This document shows positions 15,976 through 25,200 of a stretch of 58,228 nt of DNA, one piece after another. The stretch lies in the NCBI GenBank assembly GCA_900315075.1, contig OMXV01000029.1, forward strand, positions 1 through 58,228, written 5' to 3'. Source of the stretch: an uncultured Prevotellaceae bacterium (GTDB lineage: Bacteria > Bacteroidota > Bacteroidia > Bacteroidales > Bacteroidaceae). The translations under genes were made by a program, and so were the position numbers. The notes under the pieces were generated by a model. That model had not been told where the DNA came from and made no database searches. It worked only from the letters and a program-made list of their open reading frames with translations. How positions within the stretch are numbered: the stretch's first letter is position 1; the number at the start of each line of letters is the position of its first letter.

Positions 15976-16266
15976 ATGAAAATAAATGCTGATAAGAATA
16001 AAATAGGGAATCACTACAAGGTGATTATACTTAACGGCAGTCCCAAGGCACATGGCAATACGGCAATGGCGCTGCATGAAGTGGAATGCACGTTACAACA
16101 ACAAGGCATCGATACAGAATGGATTCACGTGGGGCATCTTCAGGTACATGGTTGTATTGCCTGTAACAAGTGCTGGGATACAGGCGACTGTACCTTTGGC
16201 GATATAGTAAATGAAATATCAAAGAAGATTCAGGAGCATTTAGTTGAGACCCATTATATCAGATAA
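15976..16266 (+). pseudogene. Truncated flavodoxin/NADPH-dependent FMN reductase
   Basis: The 96 residues from ATG 15976 contain the flavin-phosphate loop I-L-N-G-S-P-K-A-H-G-N-T and the family block G-C-I-A-C-N-K-C-W-D-T-G-D-C. Full proteins of this family have roughly 180-200 residues. Here similarity stops near I-V-N-E-I-S-K-K, and the frame ends a few codons later, 4 bp before a fragment of an unrelated gene on the other strand. The second half of the flavodoxin fold is lost, so the gene is probably dead. Confidence 0.75.
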
Positions 16267-16270
16267 TCTT

Positions 16271-16495
16271 CTATCGTCCGTGTGCCGTGCTGACGGCAGC
16301 GTGGATATTGGCTGTGATATCAAGAGGTGAAGGAACGGAACAGTCGGCTCCAATCATGATATGCCCCACAGGTCCCTCTGCGATAATTTGGCGAGTCATC
16401 TCAGCTATCTTCTCTGGCGAAGCTTTGCCAATTTCGCCTTTGCGGTTGAATCCACCAAGCACAGGCCGTCCGAATAATTTGTAGGTTTCAACGTC
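16271..16495 (-). pseudogene. 3' fragment of a uroporphyrinogen decarboxylase-family gene
   Basis: The minus strand encodes T-D-V-E-T-Y-K-L-F-G-R-P-V-L-G-G-F-N-R-K-G and then G-H-I-M-I-G-A-D-C-S-V-P-S, the normal end of UroD/MtaA-like proteins, with an intact stop at 16271-16273. Upstream of T-D-V-E the similarity ends, and an in-frame stop follows six codons away. About three quarters of the gene is missing. It is wedged between a truncated flavodoxin and a reading frame without a good start. Confidence 0.7.
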
Positions 16496-16496
16496 G

Positions 16497-16976
16497 GTGA
16501 TTGATGGATGGAGTTATGAGCGATTATTTGAAAATTCACCCCTTCAGGAGGAAGACCATGCGAAAATGATGGCATTGGTAAAGGATGCTATGAATGACGA
16601 TTATCAATATAACTCCCTCACAAGTATGGAAGATTACTCTCGTGAGGGTTCTTCTCGCATTGAATGGGTGAAATTCCGTGATCGGCCTTTTATGCTACAT
16701 GTGTTGCTGGAATATCGCACGGAGGCAGAAAATTTGAATTCACTTTATGATGGTTTATTAGAGGGCACAATTGGTGCCTATCTGTGTGTCTTGGCCGTCA
16801 AAGGGTCGTGCATCGAACCACTGAAACGCAGCAATGAAAAGATAGACGATATCATCGTCCTTCTATTGGGCGACAAATTCAAACAGTCTTTCTCGGAGGA
16901 GGAACTGAAGACCAACTATGGCTATCCAAAAGAAACGGATCAAGAATTGTCGGAGTGGGATTGTGATAATCTTTAA
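16497..16976 (+). CDS. Unrecognised 159-residue protein, perhaps missing its 5' end
   Basis: The frame begins with GTG at 16497, exactly where the UroD fragment ends, with an in-frame stop at 16482-16484. The sequence is hydrophilic and acidic, without signal peptide or membrane segment (for example E-D-Y-S-R-E-G-S-S-R-I-E-W-V-K-F-R-D-R-P-F and I-D-D-I-I-V-L-L-L-G-D-K-F-K-Q-S-F). I do not recognise a family. The lack of an ATG near the junction suggests that the true N-terminus was lost in the rearrangement. It may be a relic rather than an active gene. Confidence 0.45.
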   Translation: MIDGWSYERLFENSPLQEEDHAKMMALVKDAMNDDYQYNSLTSMEDYSREGSSRIEWVKFRDRPFMLHVLLEYRTEAENLNSLYDGLLEGTIGAYLCVLAVKGSCIEPLKRSNEKIDDIIVLLLGDKFKQSFSEEELKTNYGYPKETDQELSEWDCDNL

Positions 16977-17110
16977 CTGAACTGAGATAGTTCAGCTTTT
17001 TTTGAATAGAAAACATTTTTTTACCTGAAACAATCTTTACCTTAATCAAACAATACCTAAACATTTCATACAATTACATCTTTCAGGTTGCAAAGTAAGT
17101 GTTTTTTCTA

Positions 17111-17155
17111 TTATCTACCCGATAATAACTGTTCAGAATAGAATAATATCTATTC
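17111..17155. promoter_or_regulatory. Two small dyads in the gap before the GH76 gene
   Basis: TTATC-TACCC-GATAA (17111-17125) and GAATAGA-N6-TCTATTC (17136-17155) are perfect inverted repeats. They could be protein-binding sites, but short dyads in AT-rich DNA also arise by chance. Confidence 0.35.
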
Positions 17156-17164
17156 AAATGTAAA

Positions 17165-17242
17165 AAAGCAAAGTGCCACGACATTTTATTCACTATTTAT
17201 GTGATGCGTGTTCGTGGCATTGCTTTGTTTTTTTTGTTTTTT
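17165..17242 (+). terminator. Rho-independent terminator before the GH76 operon
   Basis: CAAAG-TGCCACGA (near 17168-17181) pairs with TCGTGGCA-(TTG)-CTTTG (near 17212-17226), with a small bulge, and long T-runs follow. It would end transcription from the esterase/SDR/debris region. Confidence 0.7.
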
Positions 17243-17279
17243 GAACAATTCTTTGCCATTAGCCATAAAGTGAATTAAG

Positions 17280-17287
17280 TAATTTTG
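17280..17287 (+). promoter_or_regulatory. Promoter -7 box (TAATTTTG) of the GH76 operon
   Basis: A full TAnnTTTG match 24 bp before the ATG at 17311. TTTG at 17252-17255 could serve as -33 element although the spacing (24 bp) is longer than the usual 19-21 bp. Confidence 0.6.
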
Positions 17288-17310
17288 CACTATAAATATA
17301 ACCCAGTAGT

Positions 17311-19005
17311 ATGAAAATGAAAAAATGGATCATCGCCATATGGCTTATGGGCACTTCGGTGGTAGTGAATGGTGCTATAATCTCGGGGAAGACTTATAGC
17401 ATTATGCCAGAGGAAAATACATCAAAGTCGCTTTTTGTAAATAATTCATCCAAAGATGAGCATGCACCTGTCGTGTTGTGGACCGAGACCAAAGTTCCTG
17501 CACAGCAGTGGACGGTTGAGGAAAGTGGTAATGGCGAATGGGCTTTTCAAAATGTCTATACAGGCAAATACCTCAATGTGTCGGGCAAGTTTCTGGTTCA
17601 GACCACAGAGAAGGCCTATTGGACGCTGGAAAAAGCCGATGAGGATAGAAATATCTATTACATAAAAAACGGGGAATACCTGCATGCCAGCAGTCGGTAT
17701 GATGGTCGGCAACCATTTCTTGGTGCTGCGCAGACGTGGCAGATGGTTGAAGTGCAGCCACAGTCTTTTTTTGATGCTACGGCACGTAAGCGGATGGCCG
17801 ATGCCTTTTTGCAGCAATACCTACAAGACAAGGGAAACGGACATAATACGTTCAACAATGGCGGCTGGAATGAGGCCGAGACCATGGAGACCATTCTCGA
17901 TATGTATGAACGAACAAAAGACCCGGAATATCTGACCGTTTATGAGAATTGTTATAAATACATGAAATATCATGTAGGAAACAATTGGACTGGAGGTGTC
18001 ATCGTGGGTGGTTACGACTGGTTTGGTTATGATTTCAACGACGATGTGATGTGGATGATTATAGGGGCTGCCCGTGCCTATCTGCTCACTGGCAAGCAAG
18101 CGTATCTGAATGATGCCAAAAAGAATTTCGACCTGATATGGAACAGGGCTAACCTTGGTTATATAGACATGCTGAGATGGGCTGAGCTTACTGGCGACCG
18201 CAATGGCACCAACTCTTGCATCAACGGTCCTGCCGAGGTGGCTGCGTGTTATATCGCCCTTGGCACTGGCGACGACTCTTATTTCGAGAAAGCACGTATG
18301 CTCTATGCCAACCAACGACAATATCTCTTCGAGCCGGAAACAGGAAGAGTCTATGACAGTATCATTTTCGACCCTGAAACCGTTACTGTGACAAATACCA
18401 ACACGTGGGCATCAACATACAATCAAGGCACTATGTTAGGAGCAGCAGTGCTGCTCTATCGGCATTTTGGCGACGCGCAATACAAAGCGGATGCTGACAA
18501 GATTATTGCGTATGCTAAACGAGAACTTTGCAATGCCGATGGTGTGGTGAGAGTGTGTCAGAATGTGGATGGTGACTTCCAGGGATTTAAGGGAATATTG
18601 ATGCGATATGCCGGACTATATGCCCGTGAATACAACGATGCCGATTATATCTCTTGGTTGAAGGTGAATGCTTTCCATGCCTTCAATAATATCAATTCTC
18701 GTTCATTTGGACATTCTGCATGGTTGACGAAGGCTTCCGAAGATATGATGTACGATGGAAAGGACTATAGCAAAGCCAGTTCCTCGTTCGGAGCATCCAC
18801 AGCACTCGCAGCGGCATTCGCCGTTCCACTCGACACACTGACTGCTGTTTCTGAGATAAGTGGACCTGATGAGAAAGGAAAACCGTTTCCTTTATGCCAT
18901 TCTTTCTCACAAGGTTATTACAACATCTCGGGAATGAAAATCACCGATGCTATTGCTGGCAGCATTTGTATCCATGGCAAGAAGAAATATCTCATACATA
19001 GATAA
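17311..19005 (+). CDS. GH76 alpha-1,6-mannanase with ricin-type lectin domain
   Basis: A 564-residue secreted protein. The signal peptide covers about 1-22. Residues 25-145 form a ricin/CBM13-like beta-trefoil (repeats around W-T-V-E, Y-T-G-K-Y-L-N-V and E-Y-L-H-A-S-S). Residues 155-520 are a GH76 (alpha/alpha)6 domain with the catalytic pair in F-N-D-D-V-M-W-M (Asp244-Asp245) and W-A-S-T-Y-N-Q-G-T-M-L-G-A further on. GH76 enzymes cut alpha-1,6-mannan backbones, such as yeast mannan. The protein ends in a short tail (Y-N-I-S-G-M-K-I ... H-G-K-K-K-Y). It is first in a three-gene run; the GH43 start follows 10 bp after the stop. Confidence 0.9.
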   Translation: MKMKKWIIAIWLMGTSVVVNGAIISGKTYSIMPEENTSKSLFVNNSSKDEHAPVVLWTETKVPAQQWTVEESGNGEWAFQNVYTGKYLNVSGKFLVQTTEKAYWTLEKADEDRNIYYIKNGEYLHASSRYDGRQPFLGAAQTWQMVEVQPQSFFDATARKRMADAFLQQYLQDKGNGHNTFNNGGWNEAETMETILDMYERTKDPEYLTVYENCYKYMKYHVGNNWTGGVIVGGYDWFGYDFNDDVMWMIIGAARAYLLTGKQAYLNDAKKNFDLIWNRANLGYIDMLRWAELTGDRNGTNSCINGPAEVAACYIALGTGDDSYFEKARMLYANQRQYLFEPETGRVYDSIIFDPETVTVTNTNTWASTYNQGTMLGAAVLLYRHFGDAQYKADADKIIAYAKRELCNADGVVRVCQNVDGDFQGFKGILMRYAGLYAREYNDADYISWLKVNAFHAFNNINSRSFGHSAWLTKASEDMMYDGKDYSKASSSFGASTALAAAFAVPLDTLTAVSEISGPDEKGKPFPLCHSFSQGYYNISGMKITDAIAGSICIHGKKKYLIHR

Positions 19006-19015
19006 TTATAGATAC

Positions 19016-19993
19016 ATGAATCGCTTTCTATCGACTCTTATATTCTGTTGTTTTGTCGGAGCAAGTTTTTGCTTCGCCCAACAAAAGAAAAAGCAAAGTG
19101 GAAATCCACTTTTTGAAGGATGGTATGCCGACCCCGAAGGAGTGGTCTTCGGCCATGAGTGTTGGATTTTCCCTACATTCTCTGCTCCATATGACCAACA
19201 ATTGCACTTTGATGCTTTCTCATCACGCGACTTGTTGAAATGGAGAAAGCACCCCAATGTGCTGACCTGTGAAGAGGTGAAGTGGGCGAGAAGAGCTATG
19301 TGGGCACCAGCAGTCATCAAAAACAATGGCCTATTTTACTTCTTTTTCTCTGCCAACGATGTGCATGAAGGCGAAGTCGGGGGTATCGGTGTGGCTGTGA
19401 GTAAGAAACCGCAGGGACCTTATAAAGATGCGCTTGGAAAGCCCCTGATACAGCATATCGTCAATGGGGCGCAGCCAATAGACCAATATGTGTTTCGTGA
19501 TGATGATGGTACATGCTATATGTATTATGGTGGTTGGGGGCACTGCAATGTGGTGAAACTCGCCGTCGACATGTTGAGCCTTGTACCATTCGCTGACGGC
19601 GAGATATATAAAGAGGTAACACCAGAACACTATGTGGAAGGTCCTTTCATGCTGAAAAGAAACGGGAAATACTATTTCATGTGGAGTGAAGGAGGGTGGG
19701 GGTTGCCCAACTATAGCGTCAGCTATGCCATCAGCGACAATCCCTTAGGGCCTTTCAAGCGTATAGGAAAAATATTGGAACAGGATGCTACTGTGGCCAC
19801 CAGTGCCGGGCATCATTCTGTTGTCAAGGGACGAGGGAAAGATGAGTGGTACATAATCTATCATCGTCGGCCTTTGGGTGAGACCGACATCAACTTTCGG
19901 GTGACATGTATCGAAAAGATGGATTTTGATGAGAATGGGTTTATTCGCCCAGTCAAAATCACGCATGAAGGAGTGAAGAAGACACGATTTTAA
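19016..19993 (+). CDS. GH43-family glycoside hydrolase
   Basis: A 325-residue protein. The ATG at 19016 begins a clean signal peptide (about 1-21); the upstream frame to 18947 overlaps the GH76 gene and is not the start. It is a five-bladed propeller with the GH43 triad: Asp39 in W-Y-A-D-P-E-G, Asp156 in P-I-D-Q-Y-V-F, and Glu208 in Y-V-E-G-P-F-M. GH43 members cleave arabinofuranosides, xylosides or galactosides; this sequence does not tell which. It lies between the GH76 gene and an unclassified probable glycosidase and is exported to the periplasm or beyond. Confidence 0.85.
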   Translation: MNRFLSTLIFCCFVGASFCFAQQKKKQSGNPLFEGWYADPEGVVFGHECWIFPTFSAPYDQQLHFDAFSSRDLLKWRKHPNVLTCEEVKWARRAMWAPAVIKNNGLFYFFFSANDVHEGEVGGIGVAVSKKPQGPYKDALGKPLIQHIVNGAQPIDQYVFRDDDGTCYMYYGGWGHCNVVKLAVDMLSLVPFADGEIYKEVTPEHYVEGPFMLKRNGKYYFMWSEGGWGLPNYSVSYAISDNPLGPFKRIGKILEQDATVATSAGHHSVVKGRGKDEWYIIYHRRPLGETDINFRVTCIEKMDFDENGFIRPVKITHEGVKKTRF

Positions 19994-20012
19994 TTTGAAA
20001 AAATATATTATT

Positions 20013-22022
20013 ATGAATAAGAAAATTGGATTCTTTGTGATGATGTTGATGGGACTATACGTGCAAATGTTCGCACAACCTTTCAATGTAACGTATCAGA
20101 TTTCCTTAAAGAAGCCTGGAAATCCGGCAGTAACCTATCCGTTGCGAAACCAGAACGGAGTTCTACACGCCAGTGAACAAATTCCCGTAGATGTGAATAC
20201 GCAAATGCAGAAAGACGGCGATGATTACAAATTGACGGTTGTACTTTCGGCCAAAGAGCGGATATATTTCAATTTAGGGATGTCAATACTCACAGACTTT
20301 GCCACCGCAGAGAGCGATTTCTATCTGCCAGGATTTTGGTACCATAAAAATCTCAGGTCTCCCGACTCAGCCCCTTCTTTCCACACTTCCAATAGTTGGA
20401 ATTTCCGTGAAGACCGTTTGTCGTCACCTTTGTCGGGCGTATTCGACAGTCGGACAGGAAAGAGTCTGAGCGTTTTACGGGTGGTTGATGGACATGATGA
20501 AACATTGACCACACATCAGGAAGGTGAGGTGATACTTAGCGGGAAGACCTCATTGGGATATTTAGGCTTTGACAACAGCCGTGGTCGTGCAGCCATCACC
20601 TTCGGTTATCCATATATCGAAACTCCCAAGCGATATATTCGTAAACTCACCCTTGTCAATCCTATTTGTACCTTTGCCAAATTGGAAAAAGGTGAACGCC
20701 TTTCCATGTCGTGGATTGTCAGTGAAGGTCAAACCGACAATTATGGTCAGTTTATTGCACAAACCTGGCAGAAATGTATTGACCGGCTGAATCCGCAACC
20801 TGTGAAGGCATTGTATAGTCCCGACGAGATGAAAGCACAGCTGTCCAACTATTTCCGCAAGAGTTATGTCGATAAATACGAACTGAAATACAATTCGGGC
20901 ATTAGTATCCGTTGCGACGACTGTCTGCCTACCGACCACGTGCAGTTGGGCTTTTGTGGACGTGTGTTGCTCAATGCCTTCAATGCGTTGGAGTATGGAC
21001 AGCAAACGGGTGACATGTCATTGGTGGACATAGGAAATGCCATTTACGATAGTTGGTTGAAATATGGTTTTACGGCAAAAGGGTATTTCAAGGAAGATAT
21101 GCACATCGAAGGTGGAATACCTGCTGATCAAGATGTCATTCATAGCATCCGCCAACAGTCGGAGGCTGTCTATGCTGTGTTGCATTACCTCGCATACGAA
21201 AAGCGACAAGGCAGGAAACATGTGGATTGGGAACGTAAGATGCGGACATTGCTCAACAGCATGCTTGAATTGCAGAAAGCCGATGGGCATTTCCCTCGCA
21301 AATATCGTGATGACCATAGCGATGTGGATGCCTCCGGCGGTTCCACACCGAGTGCCACATCGACATTGGTCATGGGCTATAAATACTTTGGCGACAAACG
21401 GTATCTTACCGCTGCCAAGCGAAGTGTAGAGTACTTGGAAGAGAATATCATCTCGAAGAGCGACTACTTCTCATCAACACTCGATGCCAACTGTGAGGAC
21501 AAAGAGGCTGCCATCAGTGCTGTAACTGCCACTTACTATCTGGCCATGGTAACCAAAGGTAAAGAGCGTCAACACTACATTTCACTATGTCAGCAGGCTG
21601 CCTATTTCGCGTTGTCGTGGTACTACCTTTGGGATGTGCCCTTCGCTCAGGGACAGATGCTCGGCGACCTCGGACTCAAGACACGTGGGTGGAGTAATGT
21701 GTCGGTTGAGAACAACCATATCGACGTGTTTGTATTTGAATTGCCACATATCGTGAAGTGGTTGGCTGATGAGACAGGTGAAAAACGCTTCCATCAGATA
21801 CATGATGTCATCTGTTCATCCCTCAATCAAATGTTGCCAACAGCCGACAGACTATGTGGCATAGGTGTGCCAGGATTCAATCCCGAAGTGGTGCAACACA
21901 CAAATTGGGACTATGGACGAAACGGTAAAGGGTTCTACAACGACATCTTTGCACCTGGATGGACAATCGCTTCATTATGGGAGTTGTATTCTCCTCAACG
22001 AACGGTGAATTTCTTGAAATAA
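20013..22022 (+). CDS. Large secreted protein of unknown family, probable six-hairpin glycosidase
   Basis: 669 residues from the ATG at 20013 (the TTG at 19995 is unlikely). After the signal peptide (about 1-22) comes a beta-rich domain (about 25-250) and a helix-rich domain (about 265-669). The latter has repeated paired helices typical of (alpha/alpha)6 barrels, with conserved-looking acidic patches such as E-D-M-H-I-E-G-G-I-P-A-D-Q-D, D-V-D-A-S-G-G-S-T-P-S-A-T, D-A-N-C-E-D-K-E-A-A and S-V-E-N-N-H-I-D-V-F. I cannot assign it to a CAZy family. Its place as the third gene behind GH76 and GH43, and before susC/susD, argues for a glycosidase or lyase acting on the same glycan. Confidence 0.6.
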   Translation: MNKKIGFFVMMLMGLYVQMFAQPFNVTYQISLKKPGNPAVTYPLRNQNGVLHASEQIPVDVNTQMQKDGDDYKLTVVLSAKERIYFNLGMSILTDFATAESDFYLPGFWYHKNLRSPDSAPSFHTSNSWNFREDRLSSPLSGVFDSRTGKSLSVLRVVDGHDETLTTHQEGEVILSGKTSLGYLGFDNSRGRAAITFGYPYIETPKRYIRKLTLVNPICTFAKLEKGERLSMSWIVSEGQTDNYGQFIAQTWQKCIDRLNPQPVKALYSPDEMKAQLSNYFRKSYVDKYELKYNSGISIRCDDCLPTDHVQLGFCGRVLLNAFNALEYGQQTGDMSLVDIGNAIYDSWLKYGFTAKGYFKEDMHIEGGIPADQDVIHSIRQQSEAVYAVLHYLAYEKRQGRKHVDWERKMRTLLNSMLELQKADGHFPRKYRDDHSDVDASGGSTPSATSTLVMGYKYFGDKRYLTAAKRSVEYLEENIISKSDYFSSTLDANCEDKEAAISAVTATYYLAMVTKGKERQHYISLCQQAAYFALSWYYLWDVPFAQGQMLGDLGLKTRGWSNVSVENNHIDVFVFELPHIVKWLADETGEKRFHQIHDVICSSLNQMLPTADRLCGIGVPGFNPEVVQHTNWDYGRNGKGFYNDIFAPGWTIASLWELYSPQRTVNFLK

Positions 22023-22025
22023 GTG

Positions 22026-22057
22026 ATATGGGGCTGCTATGCAGCCCTATATTTTTG
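22026..22057 (+). terminator. Rho-independent terminator between the GH run and susC
   Basis: ATATGGGGCTGC and GCAGCCCTATAT form a 12-bp stem with a three-base loop, followed by TTTTTG. Confidence 0.85.
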
Positions 22058-22133
22058 TTATACAATCAGCGTTTTTGCTGGTTGTTAAATGCTTGATAAT
22101 CAGTGGCGGATGGTATAATATAATCATATACAG

Positions 22134-22143
22134 CTTATACATT
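22134..22143. promoter_or_regulatory. CTTATACATT site before susC, shared with the GH31 operon
   Basis: The 10-mer begins 44 bp before the TA of the -7 box. The same 10-mer is found 44 bp before the -7 box of the operon at 34574, where it is the right half of a perfect inverted repeat. Here the left half is imperfect (TATAATATAAT region). Proposed as a shared activator site. Confidence 0.5.
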
Positions 22144-22177
22144 AGCGATGTTTTTAGATGTGTGGTGGTAAAAGTCT

Positions 22178-22185
22178 TAATTTTG
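22178..22185 (+). promoter_or_regulatory. Promoter -7 box (TAATTTTG) of the susC operon
   Basis: A full TAnnTTTG match 29 bp before the ATG at 22214, after a terminator, so susC has its own promoter. Confidence 0.65.
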
Positions 22186-22213
22186 CGGAAAAATTAATTC
22201 TTTACTTTAGTAT

Positions 22214-25200
22214 ATGGATAAAAATTTGACTAAGTTTTGCCACAAGCTACTACCTGCAGGCATGTTTATGTTCTGCACAATGACATTCTTGGTAGCGGCT
22301 CCGGTCTTGCCTCAGGCAAATGCTGCCATTCAGCAGGACACAAGAGAGACATTAGTGACTGGTCTTGTAACCGACGGTGAAAAAGAGCCACTCATCGGAG
22401 TGACCGTGAGCGTAGTCGGGACAGAGACCAAAGTGATGACCGACATCGATGGTATGTTCCGTATCACGATTCCTGACAAGAGTACTACCGTTCTTGAATT
22501 CAGTTATGTTGGATACAAGAACAAGCAAGTAAAGGTGAATGGTGCCAAACTGCTCAACGTACAGATGGAGGAGGAAACCAACGAATTTACCGAAGTCGTG
22601 GTGACCGGTTATAGTAGCCAGAAGAAGGCTTCTATCATCGGTTCTATTGAGACTATCAAACCAGCCGAACTGCAATTTGGTACTACACGTACGTTATCTA
22701 ATAACTTGGCAGGTAAACTGAGTGGTGTGATTGGAATACAGCGCTCCGGTGAGCCTGGCTACGACGATTCTGAATTCTGGATTCGTGGTATGTCAACTTT
22801 CCATGGCAGCAATGCACCACTGGTGCTGATTGATGGTGTGGCACGCGACCTGAACAATGTGGATATTGCCGAGATTGAGTCGTTCTCAATTCTGAAGGAC
22901 GCTTCTGCACAAGCCATGTATGGTGTGCGTGGTGCCAATGGCGTGATTGTTATCACCACCAAACGTGGAAAGATTGGTGCCCCACAGGTAAGGTTCCACG
23001 TCGAGCATGCTATCAGCGAACCAACAAAGTTTCCTGAGTTTCTCAATGCTGCCGACTATATGACCTTGCTGAACGACCTGGCAGGGAAAGATGGTTCGCC
23101 ATTACCTTTCACACAATTACAAATCGACCGCACACGTTCAGGTTATGACCCAGACCTCTATCCAGATGTGAATTGGATTGATGTCATCACCAAGAACTAT
23201 GCACACACCACACGTGGAAACTTAGACGTGAGTGGTGGTTCCGACTTCCTGCGCTATTCTATCGTGGCTTCATACTTCAAGGAGGGTGGTATTCTTGAAC
23301 AAGATAAGACCCTGCCTATAGACAATGCGACCAACAACCAGCAGTTCAACTTGCGTACAAACATTGATATGGATGTGACGAAGACCACCTTGCTGCGTGT
23401 GAATATCGGTGGATATCTCAACCGTTTCAAGAAACAGGGTGTCGATGTCAATACTGCATTCGACCACGCTTTCATGACTCTGCCGTTTGCGCATCCAGCT
23501 CGCTATAGCGATGGTTCAATCCCCTTGATTTCCAACCGTCATAACCCTTGGCTCGAAGTGACACAAGGTGGCTATAATTTCCGTACGTCATCCAAACTTC
23601 AGACACTCTTCTCTGTAGAGCAGGACTTGCGACAACTTACAAAGGGATTGAAGGCAAAGGTGCTGTTCAGCTTCGACCGATGGAATCAGAGTGAGCGTGG
23701 ACGTACCACCAATGTGGGTACCGTATTCCCTGCCACTGGGCGTGATGCTGAGGGTAACCTCATTTACACACAGTTCCAGACTGGTGATGAGTCAATGCCA
23801 CATTATAACAGAGGTGAGTATGGTAATACCAATATCTATCTTGAGGCCGACCTGATGTATGCACGTCGATTCGGAAAGATGGACCTCGATGTGTTATTCC
23901 TCTACAACCAGCAGGCATACGACAACGGAGATATTCAGGATTTCCGCAAACAGGGTATTGCTGGTCGTCTCTCGGCTACATATGATAGCAGATATGTGGC
24001 AGAGTTCAACTTCGGTTACAATGGCTCGGAAAACTTTGCCAAGGGCAACCGTTTCGGTTTCTTCCCCTCGTTTGCGGTGGGATGGTTGATGAGCGAGGAA
24101 CCCTGGATGGAAAAGATGAAGAACACATTCAATAAAATTAAGTTCCGTGCAAGTATCGGACGTGCAGGCGACGATAATATTGGTGGTAGGCGTTTTGCTT
24201 ATCTCACTACACTCAAGTCTTCTGGCGACTATGGCTATACATGGGGTACTACCGGACAGCGCTACTTTGATGGTATCCTCGAGGGTGAATATGGTGTCAG
24301 CAACCTGACATGGGAGACTGTGACTAAACAGAACTTTGGTGTTGAGTTAGGATTATTCAATGCCATCGACCTCACATTCGACATCTTCAAGGAGAATCGT
24401 AAGGATATCTTCATGCGTCGTAGCAGTGTGCCCTCCCAGAGTGGTATTCCATACGAGAGCCAGCCATACGCCAACTACGGCAAGATGGAGAACCATGGTA
24501 TCGAAGTCACAATCAATCTACATAAACAGTGGAATCAAGACTTCTATACTTCTGCCTATGGAAACTTCACATTCGCCAAGAACAAAGTGACCGAATTTGA
24601 TGAGCCAGAGGTGAAGAAAGGCACACACCGTGCACAGACGGGCAGGTCGTGGGGTGAGCTGTATGGCCTTACAGCCGAGCGGCTCTTCACAGCCGATGAC
24701 TTCAATGCTGATGGCAGCCTGAAAGCAGGTATTCCCGAGCAGCGTGTAGGTGGTTCGCAACTCTATCCTGGCGACGTCAAATATTTGGATATGAATGGTG
24801 ACAATGTCATCACTGAAGAGGATGAGGGATTCATCGGTGGTACGGTTGATCCACGCATTGTATATGGTTTCGGTGGTGTGATAAACTATAAGCATTTTGA
24901 TGTCAATTTCTTCTTCCAGGGTGTGGGTGATGTATATCGTGTGATTGGTGGCCAGCCCTATTTCCTGCCTGGAGGTGGTACCACAACCGAAGGTAATGCC
25001 TATGCCTACAATATCGACGACAGATGGACCGACAGCAATCCTGATCCATACGCATTCTGGCCTCGACTGACATACGGCCCCAATCAGAATAACTATCGTG
25101 CTTCCACATGGTGGAAGAAAAACATGAGCTTCCTAAGATGCAAGACCATAGAACTGGGTTATACACTGCCCAAGGCATGGGTGGAGCCTTGTTATGCTAA

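Noticed and set aside
18947-19015. Longer start of the GH43 gene overlapping GH76
   Set aside because: It would place 23 residues before an ideal signal peptide and overlap the upstream gene; the ATG at 19016 is better.
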